From Exiguobacterium sp. 9-2 (lineage in GTDB: Bacteria; Bacillota; Bacilli; Exiguobacteriales; Exiguobacteriaceae): a DNA stretch of 64,000 nt. The position numbers and the translations under genes are program-made. The stretch lies in the NCBI RefSeq assembly GCF_036287235.1, contig NZ_CP142850.1:1691127-1755126 (forward strand), written 5' to 3'. Each line of letters opens with the position of its first letter. The first letter of the stretch is position 1. This document shows, piece after piece, positions 34,460 to 44,405 of this stretch. Under the pieces are notes generated by a model. That model did not search any database, had not been told where the DNA came from, and saw only the letters and a program-made list of their open reading frames with translations.

Positions 34460-34651
34460 GATGTCACTCCTTCCATAGATAAACCACCTTTTACTGATAC
34501 TTTCATCTTATTTCCAGTCGTCACCCACCTCAATTAGTTCTTCGTGAATAAACTTAGCTTTTATTTTCAGGACGATTTATTTTATTGAACTCTGATTTAC
34601 GAACATCTTCTCATCGATTCTTGAACTTACAACTTTTCTTCCATCATAAAA

Positions 34652-34693
34652 AATCCGACCGACGAATCAGGAAATCTCTTCGTCGATCGGATT
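34652..34693 (-). terminator. Terminator of the 129-residue gene
   Basis: AATCCGACCGACGAA (34652-34666) pairs with TTCGTCGATCGGATT (34679-34693) with one mismatch; T-rich flank on the minus side. Confidence 0.75.
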
Positions 34694-34708
34694 CATATAC
34701 GTGTACCA

Positions 34709-35098
34709 TTACGATTTCGCGACTTTTTGTAGCATCTGACACCCGTAAGCCCGTAATTTAATCGATTCGAGTACAAGCGACATCTGTTGTTCATCCAATC
34801 GTTCAATCAACTCGATGATCGTTATCGTCGTTCGCCCATTATATAATTGTACGATCAAGTGGATGATTGCTTCTAACGCTGGACTTGGATAGGGTTCTGA
34901 CAGAAATTCACGATCAAAAAACTCACCACTATCCGGAAAGAAATAATCCGAGAATCGTTCGAGCACTTGTGGCTGTCCTGTTGCGAGATACAGCATCGAG
35001 ACCATCGCTGAATCTTCTCGTTGTTTCGGCTTTAAGCGTCTCCACAACAGATCGAATCGTCGTTCATGTTCCGCTTGCATGAATTGTATCGTCTGCAT
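34709..35098 (-). CDS. Hypothetical protein, 129 aa (DUF6075-like)
   Basis: A helical cytoplasmic protein: FMQAEHERRFDLLWRRLKPKQREDSAMVSMLYLATGQPQVLERFSDYFF. The pattern of an EH...RF helix, then an 'alanine-methionine-Y-L-A-T-G' segment, resembles DUF6075 proteins as I recall them; this needs a search. GGAGGC precedes the ATG. Single gene with a terminator. Function unknown. Confidence 0.6.
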   Translation of the reverse strand: MQTIQFMQAEHERRFDLLWRRLKPKQREDSAMVSMLYLATGQPQVLERFSDYFFPDSGEFFDREFLSEPYPSPALEAIIHLIVQLYNGRTTITIIELIERLDEQQMSLVLESIKLRAYGCQMLQKVAKS

Positions 35099-35259
35099 GG
35101 TTGAAGCCTCCTTTGTTTTTCATTCTTCCTGTTGATTCTTTTCCTTATATTTTTATTCCCTATTCCATCCAACTGAATCATCTCAGCGTATCCTCTTGCG
35201 ATTGAACTGACACGATTGGGGGTACATTACAACAGATAATAAGAGAGGAGTTTACATCC

Positions 35260-36684
35260 ATGCCAACGCGCCTAGCTTTAGCCGGAGCTACCGGTTACAT
35301 CGGTCACAATCTACTGAACGAACTGAAGAAAAAATATGACGTCATTGCCCTTTCTCGAAACGGCGATGATAAGGACAATGAGGAACGTGTCGAATGGCGA
35401 TCGTGCGATCTCTTTTCTCTAGACGATACGATTGCTGGTATGAAAGGAGCGGACATCGCTGTCTACCTCGTTCATTCGATGATGCCTTCTGCTAAATTGA
35501 CACAAGGGTCGTTTGAAAACATGGACTTATTGTTAGCCGATAACTTTGCCCGTGCAGCAAAAGAAAATGGTATCCGACAAATCATTTACTTAAGTGGTAT
35601 CATTCCTGAGGAAACAGAAAATCTATCGCGTCACTTAAAGAGCCGACTCGAGGTCGAACGCGTTCTTGGTGCTTATGGCACACCGGTGACGACGATCCGT
35701 GCCGCATTGATTGTCGGTCCAAAAGGCTCATCTTTCCCAATCTTATCGAAGCTCGTCAAACGCCTCCCCGTCATGGCACTCCCACGATGGACACGTAACA
35801 AGACACACCCCGTCGCTTTACCGGATGTCATTCATGCACTTGGTGAAAGTGTCGATCGCGATGATGTTAAAGACCGGGCAATCGATATCGGTGGACCGGA
35901 AGCGATGACCTATAAAGAGATGATCCTTCGAACTGCTGACATCATGGGAAAACGACAACCGACCATCGATATTCCTTTATTGACCGTTAAATTATCTCGA
36001 CTTTGGGTGACGCTCGTGTCTGGAGAACCAAAAGAAACCGTCTATCCACTCGTTGAAAGCATGGTTCATGAGATGGTTGCAGATCCAGAAAAAATGGTTC
36101 CAGGGATCAGTGACGGAAAAATTACATTCGAACAATCGGTCCGTGATGCGCTAAAAGAGGAGGAAGAAAAAAAAGGTTCTTCTTCCTCGTCGTCTTCAAC
36201 ACCAGACGCCCTTGACGTTCGTTCAGTTCAACGTGTTCTTTTGCCGAAGGATCGCGATGCCGACTGGGCAGCTGACGATTACATGGATTGGTTATCTTCG
36301 TTTGCACGTCCTTTCCTATCATCAACTATGAAAGATCAAGTCGTTGGAATAAACATTCCATTTTACGAACAACCCCTACTTGAATTGACGAAGGAACCGG
36401 TTCGTGATCGACAAATGGCGACATACCGGATTACCGGCGGACTGTTCGCAAAAGTCGAGGAAGATAGCCGGGGTCGGATTGAATTTCGGCAAATTCCCGG
36501 TACACAGGAATGTATCATTGCCATTCACGAATTCGTCCCTGCTTTACCGTGGATACTCTATAAGGTGACGCAGGCGAACGTTCACTTGCTCGTCATGTAT
36601 CTCTTTAAATTACACTTATTGCGTCGAATTCATTCGACGGAACAAGAATCAACACACGCAGACGAAATCGTTCCGTCATCTTGA
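35260..36684 (+). CDS. NAD(P)-binding SDR protein with a second C-terminal domain joined by a serine linker
   Basis: A 474-residue protein. Residues 1-300 are an atypical SDR/NmrA-like domain (RLALAGATGYIGHNLL, YLSGIIPEE, TTIRAALIVGPKGSSFP). After DALKEEEEKKG there is a run of serines (SSSSSSS) and then a roughly 150-residue domain beginning ALDVRSVQRVLLP and ending in a hydrophobic stretch LPWILYKVTQANVHLLVMYLF. The second half may be a lipid- or steroid-binding SRPBCC-like domain. The ATG follows AGAGGAG. Substrate unknown. Single gene with terminator. Confidence 0.75.
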   Translation: MPTRLALAGATGYIGHNLLNELKKKYDVIALSRNGDDKDNEERVEWRSCDLFSLDDTIAGMKGADIAVYLVHSMMPSAKLTQGSFENMDLLLADNFARAAKENGIRQIIYLSGIIPEETENLSRHLKSRLEVERVLGAYGTPVTTIRAALIVGPKGSSFPILSKLVKRLPVMALPRWTRNKTHPVALPDVIHALGESVDRDDVKDRAIDIGGPEAMTYKEMILRTADIMGKRQPTIDIPLLTVKLSRLWVTLVSGEPKETVYPLVESMVHEMVADPEKMVPGISDGKITFEQSVRDALKEEEEKKGSSSSSSSTPDALDVRSVQRVLLPKDRDADWAADDYMDWLSSFARPFLSSTMKDQVVGINIPFYEQPLLELTKEPVRDRQMATYRITGGLFAKVEEDSRGRIEFRQIPGTQECIIAIHEFVPALPWILYKVTQANVHLLVMYLFKLHLLRRIHSTEQESTHADEIVPSS

Positions 36685-36692
36685 TCCCGATT

Positions 36693-36728
36693 AAAACGAT
36701 CCGCCTCTTCCTTGGCGGATCGTTTTTT
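36693..36728 (+). terminator. Intrinsic terminator
   Basis: AAAACGATCCGCC pairs with GGCGGATCGTTTT (36714-36726) and a T run follows. Confidence 0.88.
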
Positions 36729-36805
36729 GTCGCTTGCAGAAGGATGACGAAACTAAAAAAATCGTGATACACTGAACGATGACTGAAAGAAAGGGGTTTC
36801 ATTGC

Positions 36806-39800
36806 ATGCGCTCATTTGAGGAACGATTATCGAACCAACTCGAAGCGACAGCTTCACTCGCCACGTTGATTCAACCTTCAACGGATCAACTCCGTTTAGA
36901 TAAACTAGATAAATTCGCTATGAAACTATTGAAACGAGAGTTCACGATTGCTTTCGCTGGTCATTTCTCGGCTGGAAAGTCAAGCATGATCAACGCCTTG
37001 ACGGGTGAATCGGTCTTACCGACAAGTCCGATTCCGACGAGTGCGAACATCGTGACACTTCAACAAGGGGACACTGATTCAGCGATCGTTCACTTTCATG
37101 AACAGCCTTCTGTTCGTCTGACAGCAACAGAGCAAGAGGAGCATCTTAAAACACTTGGGAAGAGTGGTGATGTCCGTCAAATCGATTTGACGCATGCTGC
37201 GTCCGATCTGCCTCCTGGTCTCGTCTTGATGGATACACCAGGCGTCGACTCGGTCGATGATGCCCACCGTGTATCAACGGAATCCGCCCTTCACTTGGCT
37301 GACATCTTGCTTTACGTCATGGACTACAATCATGTTCAATCTGAATTGAACTTCATGGTGACGAATGAATTACAAGCTGCCGTACCGGAACTATATTTAA
37401 TCGTCAATCAAATCGATAAACATCGTGAAGATGAACTATCATTCGACGCCTTCCGCCGCTCGGTCCATGCATCTTTCGCTGAACATGGTGTCGCGCCGAA
37501 AGGGATCTTCTTTACAAGCCTGCGGAAACCAGATCATCCGTATAACGATTTCATGGAAGTCGAACAGCTCGTCAAACAAAGCATTCGTGATGCTCAACCG
37601 AAGTTGTTGGCTTCTGCCGCTTTAACGCTTGAAAGTCTTCATCAAGAGCATACACGTTATCTCACACGTCTCGTCTCAGAAGCCCACGAGACGATGGCTG
37701 AACAATTGAATGACGCTGAACGACGTGATCCAGAGACGATCGAAACCGAATTAGCCCACGTTTCGCAACAATTAGAAGCACGTCAGCCGGACCGCTGGGT
37801 ACAGACGTTTTCGTTGCATCGAGATCAACTATTGAAAAATGCGACATTGATGCCGTTCGAATTACGCGAGAAGATGCGCCGTTTCCTCGAGTCACGCCAA
37901 CGCGACTTCAAGGTCGGATTGTTCCGAAGTACAAAAAAAACGGAAGCGGCTCAAGCAGAGATTGCACAAGATGTGTTGCGTGCCTATCAGACGGTGACCG
38001 CTTCCGAGATTTCGCTCCATTTACGTAACTTGATGAAACAATCGTTACGCGACCTTGGTCTCCTGCAGGATATGCATATCGTCGCGATCGATCAGCTTTC
38101 ACTCGCCCCGCCGCTTTCCGTACTCGAGAGTGCCCTGCCGACTGGCATTACGATCACGGGTGAATCGGTGCTCCAGTTCACGAATCGTGTCGCCGAACAG
38201 ACACAAGCTTGGTTCGTCAAGGAAACGAATGCGTGGCGGGAGCATGTTCGACTAGAGTTGACATCAACTTTCCCGAAAGAACAAGCTGAGCTATTGCAAC
38301 AACAAACGTCACTACAGCATAAATGGGACAACGTTCAAGCATGGCAACAGGCTACCGTAGCACTCGAGCGATATGAGTATGGCGTTGCCAATCCATCTGA
38401 CCAACAGCTCGAACAGGCTCGGACACAAGTTTCAGTCTGGGAAGAGCAATTGATTCAGCAAGAAGCGACAATCGTTTCCTTTACCGGGTATGAATCGGTG
38501 ACAGAAACAACTGCGTTTGAGCTCGCGAAGACGATCAGTGAGCAACAATCCGTCCGGTTTGCACCAGAAGATGTTGCTCAAATCCGTCAGCAGCTGAATG
38601 GTCTACAGGGCTTTGAAGAAGCCGTCGCTTATTTAAATGACAAATTGGATCGACTGACACACCAATCGTTCACGATTGCCTTATTCGGTGCCTTCAGTGC
38701 CGGAAAATCATCGTTTTGCAATGCTTTGCTCGGAGAGAAGGTACTACCCGTCTCTCCGAACCCAACGACCGCGTCCATCAACCGGATTCATCCCGTTGAC
38801 ACTACACACTCGCACGGCGTGGCAGAAGTCACATTCAAGTCGGAAGCAGCGATGCTTGAAGACTTAAATGAAGCGATGGTCGCAACGATGACGTTCGAGT
38901 CAACGAAACATGCATACGATACGCTCTTACCACGTGCCGCATCGCTGACGGATCCGTTCTTGCGTGCTTTCTTGACAGGATTCCCAACCGTTCAATCATT
39001 CATCGGTACCGTCCAGACGGTCGATCAAGAAGCTTTTAAACAATATGTCGCACAGGAAGAACGAAGCTGTTTCGTCGATGTCATCGATTTCTATTATGAT
39101 AGTCCCTTAACTCGTCTCGGCGTGACACTCGTTGATACACCAGGAGCGGATTCAATCAATGCCCGTCATACCGATGTCGCCTTCGATTACATCAAAAATG
39201 CGGATGCAATCTTGTTCGTCACGTACTTCAACCATGCCTTTGCTCGCGCTGACCGTGAATTCTTGATTCAACTCGGTCGTGTCAAAGATGCATTCGAACT
39301 CGATAAGATGTTCTTCCTCGTCAATGCGATTGATCTCGCTGCTTCAGAAAGCGAACGTCAAGATGTCTTGAACTATGTCGCTACGGAACTGCAACGCTTC
39401 GGGATTCGGTCGCCCCGACTGTATGGAGTCTCGAGCTTACAAGGACTCGCCGAAAAGCAGCAAGAGCGAACGGATTCAATTTCCGGTTTACCCGAGTTCG
39501 AGGAAGCATTTCATCAATTCCTAGCGGAGGACTTGACCGGTCTTGCTAAAGTATCGTTGTCTGAGCAGACGGAAAAGACCGTCGAGCGCCTCGAACGGTT
39601 CATCGTTGCGACTGAAGCAAACCTCCTGCGAAAAGAAGAACGGCTGGCTGAACTGTCTACTTTAGAACAGCAGGTCACCGATCGTTTCGAGGACAATCGT
39701 GCTACTTTGATCGAACCTGCACTCAAAGCAGAGATTCATGAACTGTTGCACCATGTCGTACAACGCATTTATTACCGTTTCCCTGACTTCTTCAAAGAAG

Positions 39801-40393
39801 CCTATAATCCCGTTCGTTTTGCTCAGACGAGTAAAGGAGTAGCACTACAGGAGGCCTTGACGGAACTGTTGACATTCCTACGGTTCGACTTTGAGCAGGA
39901 GCTCCGGGTCACGCATTTCCGCATCGACCAATGGCTCGAAGCGGCCTTAGTCCGTCGTCAGCAAGAGGAGCAACAGTTGCTTGAGCAATGGAACGAATCC
40001 TTCCAGCTCGCGCCTGTCACGGTCTCTCGGTTGAAAGAAATGACGTTCGACGGACCCTTCGAGGATGCAACCCCTTATATTGGTGTCAAACGCCACTTCC
40101 GGAATGCGAAAGCCTTCTTTGAGAAGAATGAGAAAGAACAACTGAAGGAAGAACTGGCGACGTTAACTAAACAAGAAGCACTCGCATACACTACTGCTCA
40201 ACAAGAGCGTTTGCTGACAGTCGCGACGGCACATCTAGATGTCTCTTTAACATCCCTTTCAGAGCACCTGTTACGCCAAGCACTCGAACAACTCGAGAGT
40301 GAACGTGCGACGTTACAGGCACAAGAGACACTGACACCTTATAAACAAGCTGCCGCAAAGATTCGCAATCTGACGCAGCACGTCACGTCATGA
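36806..40393 (+). CDS. dynA: Bacterial dynamin with two GTPase domains (DynA-like)
   Basis: A 1195-residue protein, close in size to B. subtilis DynA (YpbR, about 1190). It consists of two tandem dynamin modules. P-loop 1 is GHFSAGKSS from G52, with DTPGVDS at 143. P-loop 2 is GAFSAGKSS from G628, with DTPGADS later. Each GTPase is followed by helical stalk sequence rich in Q and E. DynA tethers and fuses membranes and helps resist phage and membrane damage. The ATG at 36806 has AAAGGGG about nine bases upstream; ATG at 36779 has no site. Single gene with its own terminator. Confidence 0.93.
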   Translation: MRSFEERLSNQLEATASLATLIQPSTDQLRLDKLDKFAMKLLKREFTIAFAGHFSAGKSSMINALTGESVLPTSPIPTSANIVTLQQGDTDSAIVHFHEQPSVRLTATEQEEHLKTLGKSGDVRQIDLTHAASDLPPGLVLMDTPGVDSVDDAHRVSTESALHLADILLYVMDYNHVQSELNFMVTNELQAAVPELYLIVNQIDKHREDELSFDAFRRSVHASFAEHGVAPKGIFFTSLRKPDHPYNDFMEVEQLVKQSIRDAQPKLLASAALTLESLHQEHTRYLTRLVSEAHETMAEQLNDAERRDPETIETELAHVSQQLEARQPDRWVQTFSLHRDQLLKNATLMPFELREKMRRFLESRQRDFKVGLFRSTKKTEAAQAEIAQDVLRAYQTVTASEISLHLRNLMKQSLRDLGLLQDMHIVAIDQLSLAPPLSVLESALPTGITITGESVLQFTNRVAEQTQAWFVKETNAWREHVRLELTSTFPKEQAELLQQQTSLQHKWDNVQAWQQATVALERYEYGVANPSDQQLEQARTQVSVWEEQLIQQEATIVSFTGYESVTETTAFELAKTISEQQSVRFAPEDVAQIRQQLNGLQGFEEAVAYLNDKLDRLTHQSFTIALFGAFSAGKSSFCNALLGEKVLPVSPNPTTASINRIHPVDTTHSHGVAEVTFKSEAAMLEDLNEAMVATMTFESTKHAYDTLLPRAASLTDPFLRAFLTGFPTVQSFIGTVQTVDQEAFKQYVAQEERSCFVDVIDFYYDSPLTRLGVTLVDTPGADSINARHTDVAFDYIKNADAILFVTYFNHAFARADREFLIQLGRVKDAFELDKMFFLVNAIDLAASESERQDVLNYVATELQRFGIRSPRLYGVSSLQGLAEKQQERTDSISGLPEFEEAFHQFLAEDLTGLAKVSLSEQTEKTVERLERFIVATEANLLRKEERLAELSTLEQQVTDRFEDNRATLIEPALKAEIHELLHHVVQRIYYRFPDFFKEAYNPVRFAQTSKGVALQEALTELLTFLRFDFEQELRVTHFRIDQWLEAALVRRQQEEQQLLEQWNESFQLAPVTVSRLKEMTFDGPFEDATPYIGVKRHFRNAKAFFEKNEKEQLKEELATLTKQEALAYTTAQQERLLTVATAHLDVSLTSLSEHLLRQALEQLESERATLQAQETLTPYKQAAAKIRNLTQHVTS

Positions 40394-40410
40394 AACATGA
40401 TCAATCCATA

Positions 40411-40445
40411 CAAAAGACCGGAGCGCGACGCGTTCCGGTCTTTTG
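40411..40445. terminator. Bidirectional terminator
   Basis: CAAAAGACCGGA pairs with TCCGGTCTTTTG around a GCGC/GCG loop, between dynA and the convergent LysR gene. Confidence 0.85.
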
Positions 40446-40453
40446 TATTTTCT

Positions 40454-41362
40454 TCACCGCACAGGCGTTGGCCAGAACGATTGAAAATAGTGGACGATGT
40501 ATTGATGGACGTGCCGGACGACTGGGCGTAATTCTGTCCCGACAAGTCGGTTCAACGAGACATCCCATAACATCGGCGGCTCGAACGGGATGATTTTAAT
40601 GTCATCCGCATGATGAAACCGCAGAATCGGTTCCGGTAGGATCGAGATGACGTCGAGTTCTTGAACCATCCCGATCAACAAGTCCCATGCACCAGACATG
40701 AAGAAGATATTCGGTTCTTGCTGCACTTTGCGAAACTCCGATAGTATTTGATGATGTAACATGAATCGATCATTTAAGATGACGAGTGGTTCATTTCCGA
40801 TATCACTATAAGATAGAGCTTCTTTTGCTTGAAACGGATGATTTGGGCGAACGGCAACGACGACTTCATCTTCAATCAATCGAAAACGTTCAATGCCATA
40901 GGATTCACCTGGTTCGATCAAAATAGCCAAATCGAGTTCTTCAAGTAGCAGTCGACGTTTGAGTTCAAACGCCCCTTCTTCGATGATTTCGAGTTCAATC
41001 CCAGGATGTTCCGCCATGAACTTCGGGATTAACTGTGAAAATAACACAGGGAGAATGACAGGCGGGATTCCGAGACGGACTTTCCCTCGGACGACGTTTG
41101 AGCGTTCGCGCAGATGCCCCATCAATGCTTGATGACGTGTCAGAACGATCTTCGCATCTTCATACAATTGACGTCCCGTTTCCGATAACCCTGTCAACCG
41201 TCCGTGCTTTCGAATGAATAGTTCCACTTGCTCCAGCTGTTCGAAGTCGCGAATCATCTGACTAAGCGCCGGTTGCGAAATCGACAAGTGTTTCGAAGCA
41301 CGCGTTAAGTTATAGCCTTGCTCGACAATTGTCGTAAAAAAAAGTAACTGTCGAATATCCAC
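40454..41362 (-). CDS. LysR-family transcriptional regulator
   Basis: A 302-residue LTTR. The HTH is residues 1-60 (MDIRQLLFFTTIVEQGYNLTRASKHLSISQPALSQMIRDFEQ), followed by a linker helix and an effector-binding domain (VRLGIPPVILPVLFSQLIPKF ... ELDVISILPEPILRF). Similar to CitR/CynR-type regulators. Its ATG lies only 12 bases after the stop of corA on the same strand. It may be cotranscribed with corA. No divergent target gene; ligand unknown. Confidence 0.88.
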   Translation of the reverse strand: MDIRQLLFFTTIVEQGYNLTRASKHLSISQPALSQMIRDFEQLEQVELFIRKHGRLTGLSETGRQLYEDAKIVLTRHQALMGHLRERSNVVRGKVRLGIPPVILPVLFSQLIPKFMAEHPGIELEIIEEGAFELKRRLLLEELDLAILIEPGESYGIERFRLIEDEVVVAVRPNHPFQAKEALSYSDIGNEPLVILNDRFMLHHQILSEFRKVQQEPNIFFMSGAWDLLIGMVQELDVISILPEPILRFHHADDIKIIPFEPPMLWDVSLNRLVGTELRPVVRHVHQYIVHYFQSFWPTPVR

Positions 41363-41374
41363 TTACATCTCTCC

Positions 41375-42325
41375 TTATTCATCAAACCAACGATTTTTTT
41401 TGAAGAACAGAATCATCACTAAAGCAAGGAGTCCCATTGCCCCTAACGTCACGAAATAACCATACCGGGTGGTCAGTTCTGGCATATGTTCAAAGTTCAT
41501 GCCATATATACCAGCGATGAACGTCAACGGCATGAAAATCGTCGTAAAGATCGTTAACGTCTTCATGATGCTATTCATCCGGTACGAATTGAGGGAAATG
41601 AAGTTATCCCGAAACTCAGATGTCATCAATCGGTTGTATTCAATCATTTCGGATAACTTTAGTAAATGATCATACAAATCGCGAAAGAATGCTTGCTTCT
41701 TCGGATGAATCGATAACCGCTTCGATTCGACGACCCGATACAATAAGTCCCGCATCGGCATGACTGTCCGCGAGATTCGAAGTAACTGCGCTCTTAGTTC
41801 GAAAATTTCTTCCATCAACCGACGATCGTTTCCGCGTGATCGATAGCGTTCCTCAAGCGCAAACAATTCATCTTCTGTCGCATGGACGATCGGAAAATAA
41901 CCGTCGACGATCTTATCCATGATTTTATGTACGAGATCGACCGTTTCTTGTGTGTGTAGGCAATGACTGTATTGTTCAAACACGACGTCAATTTCCGGCG
42001 AGGATTGCTCATGGTAGCTAACAAGATGCCGATCACTTGCGAACAAATTGATTTCACGACTCATCAACGTTCCTTCATCAAGTGCATGAAGGACAAAAAA
42101 ACTATGATCCGCATAATACTCGAGCTTCGGACGTTGTAAATAATGAAAACAGTCTTCAATCGCCAGCGGATGAAAATCAAAGGCATCGATCAATTTTTGC
42201 TTTTCTGTATCTGTCGGTTGATTAAAATCAACGAAATAGCGTTTGATACCCGGCTCTTGTATCCGAAATATATCATCTGTCAAAATGATCGTATCGTTCG
42301 CATCGATCAATATACAACGAATCAA
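41375..42325 (-). CDS. corA: CorA-family magnesium/divalent cation transporter
   Basis: A 316-residue protein. The large cytoplasmic funnel domain is N-terminal (HPLAIEDCFHYLQRPKLEYYADHSFFVLH). Two C-terminal helices follow, with the signature YGMNFEHMPEL between them, and a short KKNRWF tail. It forms a pentameric channel for Mg2+ or Co2+. The start is TTG at 42323-42325, with GGGGGAGAGGA upstream; no ATG is available. No M-box riboswitch is visible in the short 5' region. Confidence 0.92.
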   Translation of the reverse strand: MIRCILIDANDTIILTDDIFRIQEPGIKRYFVDFNQPTDTEKQKLIDAFDFHPLAIEDCFHYLQRPKLEYYADHSFFVLHALDEGTLMSREINLFASDRHLVSYHEQSSPEIDVVFEQYSHCLHTQETVDLVHKIMDKIVDGYFPIVHATEDELFALEERYRSRGNDRRLMEEIFELRAQLLRISRTVMPMRDLLYRVVESKRLSIHPKKQAFFRDLYDHLLKLSEMIEYNRLMTSEFRDNFISLNSYRMNSIMKTLTIFTTIFMPLTFIAGIYGMNFEHMPELTTRYGYFVTLGAMGLLALVMILFFKKNRWFDE

Positions 42326-42379
42326 GTTCCTCTCCCCCCTTTTATTATTTAAGCGTACTATATTATTTCAAATGCAACA

Positions 42380-42411
42380 AAAAAGGATTCCAGAAAGGGA
42401 ATCCTTTTTCT
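42380..42411 (-). terminator. Terminator of the 182-residue membrane protein gene
   Basis: AAAAAGGATTCC pairs with GAATCCTTTTT around an AGAAAGG-like loop, lying just before the corA start. Confidence 0.75.
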
Positions 42412-42420
42412 TATAGACAA

Positions 42421-42969
42421 TCAACCATGTTCAATATAAAAACCGCTCCAATATACTTGACGATACGTAAATTCTTTACCGCTTTTCGTCGTTACAAGCA
42501 TTTCATCTTCTGCCATGACGGCGATTTTAATCGGAACTTCACCGTGATCCGTCAAATAATTGAGGATCTCAAGGTGTCGATTCAACCAGAGACGACGACG
42601 GAACCATCGAAAACGACTAAACGCTGCACTGAAGTGGAGTAAAGCGAGTGACAGAATAATCAAGGCAAATGGAAGTGGAATATCGAACAAAGCAATCAAA
42701 TATACATCTGCGATGAGTAAAGATAGCGAGAGACCCATTTCCGTCATCTCCATAAAAGATGCTTTATAGGTCGCGAAGTAGGTCATCACGCGAAACAACA
42801 AGATGACCGTTAGATACGGTACGAAATACATTTGAAACACATGGTCCGTGCCACTGTTGACGAACATGAGCAGTGGCAGGAAGAATAGCAATTTCCAGAT
42901 TAGGATGGCGGAATAAAATAAAGTATGATCCGTGTAGCGTTTGCGTACGATGGCTTGACTCATATTCAT
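42421..42969 (-). CDS. Membrane protein, 182 aa, four transmembrane helices
   Basis: The ATG at 42967-42969 has GGAGGGG upstream; a frame to 43053 extends further without a site. Helices at about 23-43, 55-75, 83-102 and 105-122. A soluble C-terminal tail ends DEMLVTTKSGKEFTYRQVYWSGFYIEHG, with a basic RFRWFRRRLWLNRH junction that suggests a cytoplasmic side. Family not recognised. Single gene. Confidence 0.7.
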   Translation of the reverse strand: MNMSQAIVRKRYTDHTLFYSAILIWKLLFFLPLLMFVNSGTDHVFQMYFVPYLTVILLFRVMTYFATYKASFMEMTEMGLSLSLLIADVYLIALFDIPLPFALIILSLALLHFSAAFSRFRWFRRRLWLNRHLEILNYLTDHGEVPIKIAVMAEDEMLVTTKSGKEFTYRQVYWSGFYIEHG

Positions 42970-43253
42970 TGCCTTCCCCTCCTTCATGATGGACCGTTTC
43001 AAAGTCAATGATGACAGGACATGATGCCTATAAGGGTATGTTTCCAAATTCAACTGTTTCTAATCATCTAATTCACAGTTTATAGAAACTGTATATTTAG
43101 TATACGTGATTGGTTTCGAAAAAGTTCACTTTCCCCATCATTTCCCATTATTCGATGTGCTACCGATCCGATTCTCACTCTTGCTAGTCGCCCGGATCTT
43201 CTACTGCTACAATATAAGATATTCCAATTGAATAGAATCGAGTTGAATTTTTC

Positions 43254-44372
43254 ATGTACACCCATATCATTGTCGGTGCCGGAATTCTTGGTGCCTCGAC
43301 AGCTTATCATTTATCAAAGGCTGGTGAACGCGTCTTACTCGTTGATCGGAAGGAACCCGGTCGCGCCTCCCATGCGGCAGCGGGCATCATCTGTCCATGG
43401 ATGACACAACGACGCAATAAAGCATGGTACAAGTTAGCGAATAACGGTGCTCATTTTTACAAGACATTGATTCCTGAACTCGAAGCACTCGGCGAGACGA
43501 GCACAGGTTATCAGCAAGTTGGAGCGATCGCCTTACACGAAACATCAAAAATCGATAAGATGGAGACGATTGCGCAAAACCGCTTTCCAGAAGCCCCTGC
43601 CATCGAACGGATCGAACGACTCGATCAAGAACGTGTCAAAACGCTGTTTCCGCTCGTTGAACAGATCGAAGATGCCTTATTCGTCTCTGGCGGTGCACGT
43701 GTTGATGGACGTGCCTTATGTGCCGCTATGATCCGTGGGGCTGTCGAACACGGTGCGACTGTACTAGAAGGAGATGCTTCTCTTGTCGTAGACAAAGGAG
43801 TCGTCACCGGTATAACCATGGAAAACGAACAGTACTCGGCAGACCACTTCATTTTAACGGCAGGCGTTTGGTTGAATGACCTTCTTCGGCCGCTTGACCT
43901 TAAAATCGATTTGCACCCAGAGAAGGGACAAATCCTACAACTCGACTTGACGGATTCTACATCAACGACGTGGCCTGTCGTCATGGGACAACGCGGATTG
44001 TACCTGGTTTCGATCCACGAAAAGAAACTGATCGTCGGTTCGACACATGAGAAACAGACCGATTACAACTTAAAGCCGACCGTCAAAGGAATGCATGCTT
44101 TATTGAATCGTGCTTTACCTGTCTTACCAAGTCTCGAGGAAACGACAATTGATGAACTCCGTATCGGCTTACGTCCCTATACAAAAAACTCGTTACCAGT
44201 AATCGGACCGCTTCAAAATCATCCAAACGTGTTCTTAGCAAACGGACTCGGCGCATCCGGTTTGACGATTGGACCTTATCTCGGTAGCCAATTAGCGAAG
44301 CTTGCAAATCATCAAACGCTTGATATCGAATGGCAGACCTATGAGCCGACATACGTCTCTTTCGACTCCTAA
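43254..44372 (+). CDS. FAD-dependent amino-acid oxidase-like protein (DAO family)
   Basis: A 372-residue flavoprotein. The dinucleotide-binding motif HIIVGAGILGASTAYHLSKAGERVLLVD starts at residue 4, then HAAAGIICPWM, RALCAAMIRGAVEHGA and the C-terminal LIVGSTHEKQTDYNLKPT and FLANGLGASGLTIGPYLG. This is the DAO/ThiO-like order, oxidising a primary or secondary amine such as glycine, sarcosine or D-amino acids with oxygen. The Shine-Dalgarno is weak (GAG), but the Rossmann motif fixes the start. Precedes the CsaA-like gene by about 30 bases. Confidence 0.87.
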   Translation: MYTHIIVGAGILGASTAYHLSKAGERVLLVDRKEPGRASHAAAGIICPWMTQRRNKAWYKLANNGAHFYKTLIPELEALGETSTGYQQVGAIALHETSKIDKMETIAQNRFPEAPAIERIERLDQERVKTLFPLVEQIEDALFVSGGARVDGRALCAAMIRGAVEHGATVLEGDASLVVDKGVVTGITMENEQYSADHFILTAGVWLNDLLRPLDLKIDLHPEKGQILQLDLTDSTSTTWPVVMGQRGLYLVSIHEKKLIVGSTHEKQTDYNLKPTVKGMHALLNRALPVLPSLEETTIDELRIGLRPYTKNSLPVIGPLQNHPNVFLANGLGASGLTIGPYLGSQLAKLANHQTLDIEWQTYEPTYVSFDS

Positions 44373-44405
44373 CTCACTTTATGCTTTTTGAAAGGAAGTA
44401 CGTCA

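Noticed and set aside
35200-35235. SigB-type promoter before the SDR gene at 35260
   Set aside because: GATTGA-N14-GGGTAC is only a partial match in both boxes, too weak to list as a feature.
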